NCBI GenBank assembly: GCA_011391185.1
Contig: JAABRB010000264.1
Span: 1-5,261, forward strand
Direction of reading: 5' to 3'
Length of the DNA stretch: 5,261 bases
From: Betaproteobacteria bacterium
GTDB taxonomy: Bacteria > Pseudomonadota > Gammaproteobacteria > Burkholderiales > SG8-39
This document shows positions 1-5,181 of the stretch, piece by piece. The notes beneath the pieces were generated by a model. That model saw nothing but the letters and a program-made list of their open reading frames with translations, ran no database searches and was not told where the DNA came from. How positions within the stretch are numbered: position 1 is the first letter of the stretch; the number at the start of each line of letters is the position of its first letter. A program made the position numbers and the translations under genes.

Positions 1-493
1 GGACGATGCCGCCCTTGCTCGCGGCATAGGCCGGCGCAAAGCCGGTGCCGAAGATGGAAAGCATCGACCCGATGTTGATGATCTTTCCGCCGCCGGACGC
101 CTTCATCGCCGGATACGCCGCGTGCGAGCAGAGATACGCGCTGGTGAGATTCACATCGAGCACCTGACGCCATTCGGCCAGGCTCACCACGTCCGGCGGT
201 TTGCGTATGTTCATTCCGGCGTTGTTCACCAGGATGTCGATGCGCCCGCACGCTTCCCGCGTACGGGCAAAGAGCGCGTTCACCGACTCCTGGTTCGCGA
301 CGTCCACCGCGATGGCCAGGCTTCCGCCCGGCCCCAGCTTGTCGAGCTCGGCCGCCGCGGCACGCGACTTGTCCTGGTTGCGCGCCGCCACGACGATGCG
401 TGCGCCCGCCGCGGCCAGGCCACGCGCCATGCCAAGCCCGATGCCACCGTTTCCGCCGGTGACGATCGCCACCTTGCCGTTCAGATCGAACAT
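1..493 (-). CDS. SDR family NAD(P)-dependent oxidoreductase, C-terminus beyond the window
   Basis: Classical short-chain dehydrogenase/reductase, a cytoplasmic enzyme that oxidises or reduces an alcohol/carbonyl pair with NAD(P)(H). Only residues 1-164 of about 250 are present. Visible motifs are the Rossmann dinucleotide signature TGGNGGIG (12-19), the acidic residue D64 after beta-3, the NNAG motif (90-93), and the full catalytic tetrad N115, S143, Y156 and K160 (YAASK). The end of beta-2 reads VVAARN with no acidic residue and an Arg at 38, which favours NADP(H) over NAD(H) (inference). The segment after the catalytic serine (SMLSIFG) resembles the KduD/gluconate 5-dehydrogenase type of SDR, but the substrate cannot be assigned. 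The ATG at 493 is preceded by an AGGGGG Shine-Dalgarno about 8 nt upstream. The gene lies 78 bp downstream of the histidine kinase on the same strand with no clear terminator between, so co-transcription is possible. A weak TACGAT hexamer in that gap could instead be its own -10 box. Confidence 0.93.
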   Translation of the reverse strand, partial: MFDLNGKVAIVTGGNGGIGLGMARGLAAAGARIVVAARNQDKSRAAAAELDKLGPGGSLAIAVDVANQESVNALFARTREACGRIDILVNNAGMNIRKPPDVVSLAEWRQVLDVNLTSAYLCSHAAYPAMKASGGGKIINIGSMLSIFGTGFAPAYAASKGGIV

Positions 494-571
494 CGTCGAG
501 CCCCCTTTTGCGTATCGTAACCGACCGGGAACCGGCGTCGCCACCGCAGAAAGACCGGTGGGAGCCGGAAG

Positions 572-1978
572 CTATGCGGGGAGCGGCGCGGTCGGCTCGC
601 CGGGGGATGGAGCCGGGGCGGGACGCTGGGCCGTCTCGTGAAACGCCACCCGGACGATCGTGCCGGCATGTCCCTCGGGCTCGGCGAGACGGAACGAGCC
701 CGCGTGCGCCACGACGATGTCGTGTGCGATCGCAAGGCCGAGCCCGCTGCCCGAACCCGGGCTGTCGGCAATGCGATAGAAGCGCTCGATCACCTTCTCG
801 CGTTCCTCGGGAGGGATGCCGACGCCATTGTCCTCGACCTCGAGGAACGCGTTGCCGTCCGCGGCACCGCATCGCACGGTGACGTGCCCGCCGGCCTGCG
901 TGTAGCGGACTGCATTGTCGATCAGGTTCGCCGCGAGCTCACGAAGCATGAAAGGATCGCCGAGCAGCCACGCGTCGCTGCGCTCGAATCCGAGATCGAT
1001 TTCCTTCCGGTCGGCCACACGCACCCATTCGTCCACGAGCTCGTCCAGCACCGCGCCGAGGCTCACCGGGCGGAAGCGCGGTGCAAGCGGCCGGCCGCCC
1101 TCGGCGCGCGCGAGTGCGAGCAGCTGATTGGCCAGTCGGATCGTGCGCGAGACCGACTCGTCGAGGCGCTGGATCATGCTCTCGGTATGCGGCTCGCGCG
1201 CGAGCAGCTCGAGCTGGATGCGGAGGTTGGCGAGCGGCGTGCGCAACTGGTGCGCAGCATTCTCGAGAAAGGTTCGCTGGGTGGCCGCCGCCTCGCGCAG
1301 TCTGCCGAGCAGGCGGTTCAAGGCCTGCACGAGCAGCTGTACCTCTTGCGGGGCACTGGCCTCGTCGACCGGTGAAAGATCGTCGCCGCCGCGCCGCTCG
1401 AGCTCGCGTTCGATCTGTCGCAAGGGCGTCAGGCCGCGCGCAATTCCGAACCAGATCACCGCCCCGGTGGCGACCACAACGAGCGCGGCAGGCAGAACCA
1501 TGGCCAGCAGCAGCCGCCTGACCGCGCGGTCGCGCTTGCTCATGGTCTCCGCCACGGTGACGTAGAAGCGATTGTCGAGCGTCCCGGCGTAGAGGCGCAC
1601 CGCCCGTATGCGGCGACCCTCGTAGGTCGCGTCGAAAAACGTCGTGGTGCCGCCCTGATCGCCCTCCGCAGGGGCCGGCAGACCGCCGTCGCCGGTGATC
1701 AGGCGGCCCTGGGTGTCGCGCACGCGGAAGTACACCCGGTCGAACTCGTCGGTGCGCAGCACCTGCTCGGCCTCGACCGGCAGCAGCACCCTGATCTGCC
1801 CCCGGATGAAGCGCACGCGGTTGGCGATCGCCAGCGCGGAGTTCTGCAGGCTCTGATCGTAGGCGTCGTTCGCGACTTCCGCGGCCACCCGGTACGAGAA
1901 CCACGCCCCCCAGGCAAGCAGCGCGATGATCGGCAGGGCAAGCGCCTTGATCAGCGCCAGCCGGACGCTAGCTTTCAT
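572..1978 (-). CDS. TctE-like sensor histidine kinase
   Basis: Inner-membrane sensor kinase of 468 residues, partner of the adjacent response regulator. It autophosphorylates on His and passes the phosphate to the regulator's Asp. Order: short cytoplasmic N-terminus, TM1 (about 7-29), periplasmic sensor region (about 30-153) whose start (NDAYDQSLQNSALAIANRV) matches the TctE-type N-terminal 2CSK_N pattern, TM2 (about 155-180), HAMP linker (about 181-232), HisKA domain with H243 in AAHQLRTPLA, and an ATPase domain with N box NLIDNAVRYT (351-360), G1 DNGVGI (383-388), F box ERFYR (398-402) and G2 GSGSGLGL (408-415). All key residues are present. The last 17 residues are a Pro/Ala-rich tail outside the catalytic domain. 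The ATG lies inside the regulator's last codons (ATGAAAGCTAG overlap, 11 nt) and lacks a strong ribosome site, so translational coupling is likely. TctE family members sense citrate-like acids, but no ligand can be inferred here; a QseC-like role is the alternative. Confidence 0.96.
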   Translation of the reverse strand: MKASVRLALIKALALPIIALLAWGAWFSYRVAAEVANDAYDQSLQNSALAIANRVRFIRGQIRVLLPVEAEQVLRTDEFDRVYFRVRDTQGRLITGDGGLPAPAEGDQGGTTTFFDATYEGRRIRAVRLYAGTLDNRFYVTVAETMSKRDRAVRRLLLAMVLPAALVVVATGAVIWFGIARGLTPLRQIERELERRGGDDLSPVDEASAPQEVQLLVQALNRLLGRLREAAATQRTFLENAAHQLRTPLANLRIQLELLAREPHTESMIQRLDESVSRTIRLANQLLALARAEGGRPLAPRFRPVSLGAVLDELVDEWVRVADRKEIDLGFERSDAWLLGDPFMLRELAANLIDNAVRYTQAGGHVTVRCGAADGNAFLEVEDNGVGIPPEEREKVIERFYRIADSPGSGSGLGLAIAHDIVVAHAGSFRLAEPEGHAGTIVRVAFHETAQRPAPAPSPGEPTAPLPA

Positions 1979-2654
1979 CGTTTCTGGACGCGAAGTCCTC
2001 GAGATGGTAGCCGAATCCGCGGATGGTGCGAATGTGGATGTTCGCGGGCTCGAGCTTCATGCGGAGCCGCGAGACGTAGACTTCGATCGCGTTCAGCGTG
2101 AGGTCGTCATCCCAGGTCGAGATGGCCTGCAGGATGTGCTCCTTCGGCACGACCTTGTCGAGGCGCTTCATCAGCACTTCGAGGACCGCCCACTCGCGGG
2201 CGGTAAGCTCGAGCGGAGCGTCGTCGAGCGTCGCGCGACGCGACTCGATGTCCAGCACGAGCGGCCCCAGCACGAGCCGGAGCGCGTCGGCCGACTGACC
2301 GCGCCGTACCACGGCGCGGATGCGCGCGGCAAGCTCCGCCAGCTCGAAGGGCTTCACGAGGTAGTCGTCCGCGCCCGTGTCGAGCCCGTGTATCCGATCA
2401 TCGAGCGTGTCGCGCGCCGTGACCATGATCGTCGGCGTCGCCTCACTCCGCGCCCGCAGGCGGCGCACGACCTCGAATCCGTCCATGCGCGGCAGACCGA
2501 CGTCGACCAGCAACAGGTCGAAGCGCTCCTGGATCAGCATGGTGTCGGCGTCAGCACCGTTGCGCGCCACCTCGACTGCATGCCCGAGCGGCCGCAGGTA
2601 CGCGGCAATGCCATCGGCGAGGGAGGGATCGTCTTCTGCGACAAGAATTCGCAT
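1968..2654 (-). CDS. OmpR/PhoB-family response regulator (TctD/QseB-like)
   Basis: Cytoplasmic transcription factor of 228 residues, first gene of a two-gene unit with the kinase. The receiver domain (about 1-115) starts MRILVAEDD with acidic pocket D8/D9, has the phosphoacceptor D51 in LLLVDVGLPRMDG, switch residue T79 and conserved K101 in DDYLVKPF. The C-terminal winged helix (about 127-222) contains the typical LTAREWAVLEVL helix, the recognition-helix segment NAIEVYVSRLRMKL and the wing IRTIRGFGYHLE. Length and domain order are normal for the family. The frame stays open 24 codons further upstream to an alternative start, but that extension does not resemble a receiver domain, so the ATG at 2654 is preferred although its Shine-Dalgarno is weak. 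The gene ends NDES-stop and overlaps the kinase start by 11 nt. Assignment to the TctD/QseB/PmrA branch rests on the sequence and on its TctE-like partner; target genes are unknown. Confidence 0.96.
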   Translation of the reverse strand: MRILVAEDDPSLADGIAAYLRPLGHAVEVARNGADADTMLIQERFDLLLVDVGLPRMDGFEVVRRLRARSEATPTIMVTARDTLDDRIHGLDTGADDYLVKPFELAELAARIRAVVRRGQSADALRLVLGPLVLDIESRRATLDDAPLELTAREWAVLEVLMKRLDKVVPKEHILQAISTWDDDLTLNAIEVYVSRLRMKLEPANIHIRTIRGFGYHLEDFASRNDES

Positions 2655-2725
2655 GGCGGTGGGTCGATGAAAGATCCCGGTCGGGCCCGAACTCGGTTGT
2701 GTCCTGCGTCCTGAATGCGCGAGCA

Positions 2726-2731
2726 ATCATA
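2726..2731 (-). promoter_or_regulatory. Possible -10 box for the regulator/kinase operon
   Basis: On the minus strand the hexamer TATGAT matches the sigma-70 -10 consensus at five of six positions and lies 71 nt upstream of the regulator ATG. No good TTGACA-like -35 sits 16-18 nt further upstream (the bases there read GCCAAT or similar), so this would be a weak or activator-dependent promoter. Predicted by eye only. Confidence 0.3.
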
Positions 2732-2800
2732 AGGCAGACCGCGCACAGATTGGCGCCCGCATCGCTGCGATTTTTCCATGCGTCGGCAACGCGGTGCCGG

Positions 2801-2840
2801 TTCAGGAATTCGTCAGGTTCGGGCAAGGATCGCGCAAGGA
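2801..2840. promoter_or_regulatory. Phased array of four CAGG/CAAGG half-sites, possible operator
   Basis: Four related short motifs start at 2803 (CAGGA), 2814 (CAGGT), 2824 (CAAGGA) and 2835 (CAAGGA), at intervals of 11, 10 and 11 bp, so they would all face one side of the helix. The last two are an exact 7-bp direct repeat, GCAAGGA-N4-GCAAGGA. OmpR-class regulators typically bind direct repeats with this spacing. The array lies between the divergent regulator gene (ATG at 2654) and the lipoprotein-like gene (ATG at 2936). Binding by the neighbouring regulator is inference; chance similarity in GC-rich DNA is possible. Confidence 0.3.
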
Positions 2841-2868
2841 ACCGCCCTTAAAGTGCCTGTTTTGATTT

Positions 2869-2888
2869 CCACGGCCGGACGGTCGTGG
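2869..2888 (+). other. Stem-loop in the presumed 5' leader of the lipoprotein-like gene
   Basis: Arms CCACGGCC (2869-2876) and GGTCGTGG (2881-2888) form 8 pairs, one of them G-U in the rightward RNA, around the loop GGAC. The stem is followed by no T-run, so it does not look like a terminator. It ends 35 nt before the ribosome site of the gene at 2936 and could stabilise or regulate that mRNA if transcription starts upstream of it, which is not known. Confidence 0.35.
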
Positions 2889-2935
2889 ATGCCGCGCGGA
2901 ACCCGGACGGTCCGAATCCCATTGGAGAAGTCGCG

Positions 2936-3217
2936 ATGTTCAAGAAAACCGTCATTGCCGCCCTGCTCGCCGTGCCCGCGATGCTGGTGATCCCGGCGTG
3001 CTCGGATTCCGGAAAACCGGCCGCCACGCCGCCGCAGGCCCAGCAGCAACCCGCCGCCCAGGAGCCCACGCAGCAAGTGCGTGCCGAGTCGACGCAAGCC
3101 GCACCGACCTCCGACGCGCAAACCGCAACCGCAGCGCCCGCTGCCGAAAAGTCGCAGGACGAGAGGAAACCCGACGACGAGAAGAAGCCGGAAGAGGAAA
3201 AAGATTTCCAAGCCTGA
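2936..3217 (+). CDS. Small lipoprotein-like exported protein, low-complexity
   Basis: A 93-residue protein of unrecognised family. The N-terminus MFKK followed by a hydrophobic stretch (5-19) and IPAC (19-22) looks like a lipoprotein signal sequence with C22 as the lipidated cysteine. Pro at -2 is not ideal for a lipobox, so ordinary membrane anchoring is the alternative. Ser at +2 would favour outer-membrane sorting. Residues 27-70 are a Pro/Ala/Gln/Thr-rich, probably disordered linker, and 71-93 a dense Lys/Glu/Asp tail, with no Cys after C22 and no catalytic motif. The ATG at 2936 is chosen because GGAG (2924-2927) sits 8 nt before it and the signal sequence starts there; a start at 2885 would add 17 residues ahead of the signal. 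The gene is monocistronic: an intrinsic terminator begins 28 nt after the stop. It is divergent from the two-component operon. A tethering or envelope-spacer role is conceivable but unsupported. Confidence 0.75.
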   Translation: MFKKTVIAALLAVPAMLVIPACSDSGKPAATPPQAQQQPAAQEPTQQVRAESTQAAPTSDAQTATAAPAAEKSQDERKPDDEKKPEEEKDFQA

Positions 3218-3245
3218 TCAAGGCGGATCCGGCAATTTCGTCCCG

Positions 3246-3272
3246 AAAAACCCGGCTTCGGCCGGGTTTTTT
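3246..3272 (+). terminator. Rho-independent terminator of the lipoprotein-like gene
   Basis: Left arm AAAAACCCGGC (3246-3256), stable TTCG tetraloop (3257-3260) and right arm GCCGGGTTTTT give an 11-bp perfect stem followed by further Ts (T-rich to 3277). It begins 28 nt after the stop codon at 3217. It ends the upstream transcript before the histidine-rich gene, so the two small genes are separate units unless read-through occurs. Confidence 0.93.
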
Positions 3273-3292
3273 CTTTTCCCGCCCCGGCGCGG

Positions 3293-3336
3293 TTGCACTC
3301 TGTTACGCCGGCTTACAAAGCCTCACCTCTGTTAAC
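3293..3336 (+). promoter_or_regulatory. Candidate promoter region with TTAC-N6-TTAC direct repeat
   Basis: In the gap between the terminator and the histidine-rich gene, TTAC at 3303 and TTAC at 3313 form a direct repeat with 10-bp spacing, and GTTAAC follows at 3331, about two helical turns after the second copy. Such spacing is typical of OmpR/CpxR-class sites. TTGCAC (3293-3298) and TACAAA (3314-3319) could be -35 and -10 boxes, but their 15-bp spacer is short, which would suit an activated promoter. Predicted by eye; the transcription start is unknown. Confidence 0.3.
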
Positions 3337-3361
3337 GTGATCCTGCCCGATGCTGTCCTCA

Positions 3362-3384
3362 GCAGACCGCGCAGTGCGGCCTGC
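3362..3384 (+). other. Stem-loop in the leader of the histidine-rich gene
   Basis: GCAG-A-CCGC (3362-3370) can pair with GCGG-C-CTGC (3376-3384) around the loop GCAGT, giving eight pairs with one internal A/C mismatch. It ends 10 nt before the ribosome site of the gene at 3405, leaving that site unpaired. No T-run follows. Whether it has a role is unknown. Confidence 0.3.
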
Positions 3385-3404
3385 ACGCAGCATTGGAGAA
3401 CATC

Positions 3405-3713
3405 ATGAGAAAGACGCTTGTTGCAGTGGCGACCGTGGCCGCACTGGGCGCGGGAAGCATTTCGAGTGCCCAGGCGCAGGAGCCGGCGGGACCGTTCATT
3501 GCGGGCGCGGTGATCGGGTCGGTGCTCGGTGTCGTGATCGCGAAGCGCTATCCCGACGTGTTCGATGCGCCGGTGGCCGAGGAGCCGGCTCCGCGCGTCG
3601 TCTACGTGGAACGCCCCATCTTCATCGAACGCGGTCCGCCGCGACACGTCCATCATTCGCGGCACCACCGCGCCTGGGACTGGCGGCACGGGCCGCGGAG
3701 AGACTGGCATTAG
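3405..3713 (+). CDS. Small exported histidine-rich protein
   Basis: A 102-residue protein of no recognised family. MRKTLVAVATVAALGAGSIS followed by AQA-Q is a clear Sec signal peptide, with likely cleavage after residue 24. The mature part begins with a Gly/Val-rich hydrophobic segment (about 31-46, AGAVIGSVLGVVIA) that could be a membrane or glycine-zipper helix, then an acidic/proline linker, a VVYVERPIFIERGPP stretch (65-79) and a C-terminal tail (81-102) with seven His plus several Arg and Trp. Short periplasmic proteins with VYVERP-like and His-rich ends are common in proteobacteria and usually uncharacterised; metal or anion binding is a guess. The ATG at 3405 is chosen because GGAG (3395-3398) lies 6 nt upstream; an in-frame TTG at 3393 overlaps that ribosome site. 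The gene converges on the oxygenase gene: the two stop codons are 51 bp apart, with the double-hairpin repeat in between. Confidence 0.8.
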   Translation: MRKTLVAVATVAALGAGSISSAQAQEPAGPFIAGAVIGSVLGVVIAKRYPDVFDAPVAEEPAPRVVYVERPIFIERGPPRHVHHSRHHRAWDWRHGPRRDWH

Positions 3714-3733
3714 TTCTGCGCAGGCTCTGGAAC

Positions 3734-3779
3734 ACCACCCCGGTTGCTTCGCAACCACCCCTCCTCAGAGAGGAGGGGT
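3734..3779. repeat. Double-hairpin palindromic repeat, copy A (REP-like)
   Basis: Two adjacent perfect hairpins: GGTTGC/GCAACC with loop TTC (3742-3756) and ACCCCTCCTC/GAGGAGGGGT with loop AGA (3757-3779). The 45 bp at 3734-3778 align without gaps to 5137-5181 with 38 identities. It lies in the convergent gap between the histidine-rich gene and the oxygenase, and overlaps the oxygenase's final codons. By position it could act as a transcript-end structure on both strands, though no T-run follows. The layout resembles REP elements mobilised by RAYT transposases, but no such transposase gene is in this window. Confidence 0.85.
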
Positions 3780-5087
3780 AGGTCCGGTTGCCCACGGCGC
3801 GCGCGTGCGCCGCTTCGCGTCCGTCTGCGTCCAGTACTGTTCCCACGCGTCGCTCGGGCCAACGCCGTCCGCGACGCCCGGGCCGGTGAGCGCCTGCGCA
3901 GCCTGATCGTCGAGGCGCATGGGGAGCGCGGCGCCCTCCTGGTGCCGGCCGATGGCCTCGGTGAGCAGGCGTCGGTATTCGATGATCGCGCGGTCGGATG
4001 TGCCGAGATGCTCGCGAGTGCGGTCCTGGATGTGGCCCTGCGATTCGATGGCCCACTGGTCGTGGACGTTGATGTCGTGACCCATGCCGGTGAAGGTCTC
4101 GCGCTGCTGCTCCTCGGCGTCGAAGCCCCAGTTGTTTGCCCGATTGCGCTGTGGCCGGTAATCGGGCAGCTCGTAGAGCTCAAGCCGCTGGCGGCGCATC
4201 TTCGCCTTGTCCACGGGCGCACCAAAGCTCGTGAAGATCGCGTACCAGTAGCAGCTGGTGTCGTCGATCGGGACGTGCCACTGCGATATCGTCATTTCGA
4301 GACTCATCGGAATGACGAACGCGTTCGGGAACATCAGATTGGTCACGCGCACGTGCGTCTGCGCGTCGCTCACACGCCGCAGCGTGACGAGTCGCATGCC
4401 GTAGTCCGTGCGCGTGACCTTGATGTCAGGCCGCGAGTATTCCCGCATGACCTGCGTGATCGTCATGTCGGTATCGGCCGAACGATCGCGGAACGGCTTG
4501 CCGTACCCCGCGGCCGGGTCCTCGTCGTCGAAGAAGCGATGCAGGAACGACGTGTGCGCCGGATCGATCCCCACCTCCAGCGCCTGCAGCCAGTTGCAGT
4601 CGAACAGCCCCTTGAACGCGAACGTGTACTCATCGGGCGCGACGAAGCAGTCGAACCGCGGAAACGCCGGCGGCGCACCCTCGCCCAGATACGCAAAAAG
4701 AATGCCGTTCTTCTCGACGACGGGGTACGCGCGCTGCCGGATCCGCTGGCACAGCGTGCTGCCGTCCGGCTCGGCAGGCGTCTCGAGACACTGACCGGCG
4801 ACGTCGAACAGCCAACCGTGGAAAGCGCAGCGCAGGCCACCGCCCTCCAGCCGCCCGAAGGAGAGATCGGCACCCCGGTGCGGGCAATCGCGGTCGAGCA
4901 GTCCAAGGTGGCCGGCTTCGTCGCGGAAGAGCACCAGGTCCTGCCCAAGCAGGCGCACCGCTTTGCACGCCCGCGGTCCCGCGAGCTCTTCGGTGAGCGC
5001 CACGGGCTGCCAGAAGCTGCGGAGCACGCCGCCCGCGGGCGCGCCCGGTCCGATGTGCGTGATCAACTGGTTCTGCTCGGCTCTCAT
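3765..5087 (-). CDS. Rieske non-heme iron oxygenase, phthalate 4,5-dioxygenase-like large subunit
   Basis: Oxygenase component of 440 residues, normal length for the phthalate 4,5-dioxygenase/LigXa-type group. It would hydroxylate or O-demethylate an aromatic or related substrate using O2 and electrons from a separate reductase. The Rieske [2Fe-2S] ligands are C68/H70 (CPHRGAD) and C87/H90 (CAFHGW). The mononuclear iron site is NWLQALEVGIDPAHTSFLH (165-183): bridging D175 and Fe ligands H178 and H183, spaced as in naphthalene dioxygenase. The third, acidic ligand should lie in the C-terminal part near HDQWAIESQG (342-351); D343 is a guess. The conserved DRTREHLGTSD segment (355-365) is present. 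The ATG at 5087 has GAGG 6 nt upstream. The last four residues (TPPL) and the TGA stop lie inside a palindromic repeat, and another copy lies 49 bp upstream of the ATG. No reductase gene is downstream; it must be upstream, outside the window, or elsewhere. Substrate unknown. Confidence 0.95.
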   Translation of the reverse strand: MRAEQNQLITHIGPGAPAGGVLRSFWQPVALTEELAGPRACKAVRLLGQDLVLFRDEAGHLGLLDRDCPHRGADLSFGRLEGGGLRCAFHGWLFDVAGQCLETPAEPDGSTLCQRIRQRAYPVVEKNGILFAYLGEGAPPAFPRFDCFVAPDEYTFAFKGLFDCNWLQALEVGIDPAHTSFLHRFFDDEDPAAGYGKPFRDRSADTDMTITQVMREYSRPDIKVTRTDYGMRLVTLRRVSDAQTHVRVTNLMFPNAFVIPMSLEMTISQWHVPIDDTSCYWYAIFTSFGAPVDKAKMRRQRLELYELPDYRPQRNRANNWGFDAEEQQRETFTGMGHDINVHDQWAIESQGHIQDRTREHLGTSDRAIIEYRRLLTEAIGRHQEGAALPMRLDDQAAQALTGPGVADGVGPSDAWEQYWTQTDAKRRTRAPWATGPTPPL

Positions 5088-5136
5088 GACTTACCTCGTC
5101 AACAAGTAAGGAGTAGGGCGTGAGGAGGAAACCCGA

Positions 5137-5181
5137 ACCACCCCGGCTGCTGCGCAGCCACCCCTCCTTGAAAAGGAGGGG
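5137..5181. repeat. Double-hairpin palindromic repeat, copy B
   Basis: Hairpin 1 is GGCTGC/GCAGCC with loop TGC (5145-5159); hairpin 2 is CCCCTCCTT/AAGGAGGGG with loop GAA (5161-5181). It has the same orientation as copy A at 3734-3778. Of the seven differences, T to C with A to G in hairpin 1 and C to T with G to A in hairpin 2 are paired changes that keep both stems perfect; the rest are in the loops. It sits 49 bp upstream of the oxygenase ATG, so it is likely in its promoter or leader region. Confidence 0.88.

Noticed and set aside
494..571. Possible terminator or promoter between the kinase and the SDR gene
   Set aside because: CCGG-rich short palindromes exist but none forms a strong stem with a T-run, and the only -10-like hexamer (TACGAT) has no matching -35.
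638..1375. Plus-strand open frame of 245 codons opposite the histidine kinase
   Set aside because: Antisense shadow of a gene whose kinase motifs are all intact; no domain of its own.
1926..2714. Plus-strand open frame of 262 codons opposite the response regulator
   Set aside because: Antisense shadow; the minus strand encodes a complete receiver and winged-helix protein.
2766..2780. Small hairpin followed by a T-run (ATCG-CTG-CGAT then Ts) in the regulator upstream region
   Set aside because: The stem is only 4-5 bp and no plus-strand gene ends there, so a terminator is not supported.
3744..5123. Open frame of 459 codons on the plus strand opposite the Rieske oxygenase
   Set aside because: It is longer than the real gene but has no recognisable domain, is Arg/Val/Leu-rich as expected for the antisense frame of a GC-rich gene, and the opposite strand carries complete Rieske and iron-site motifs.
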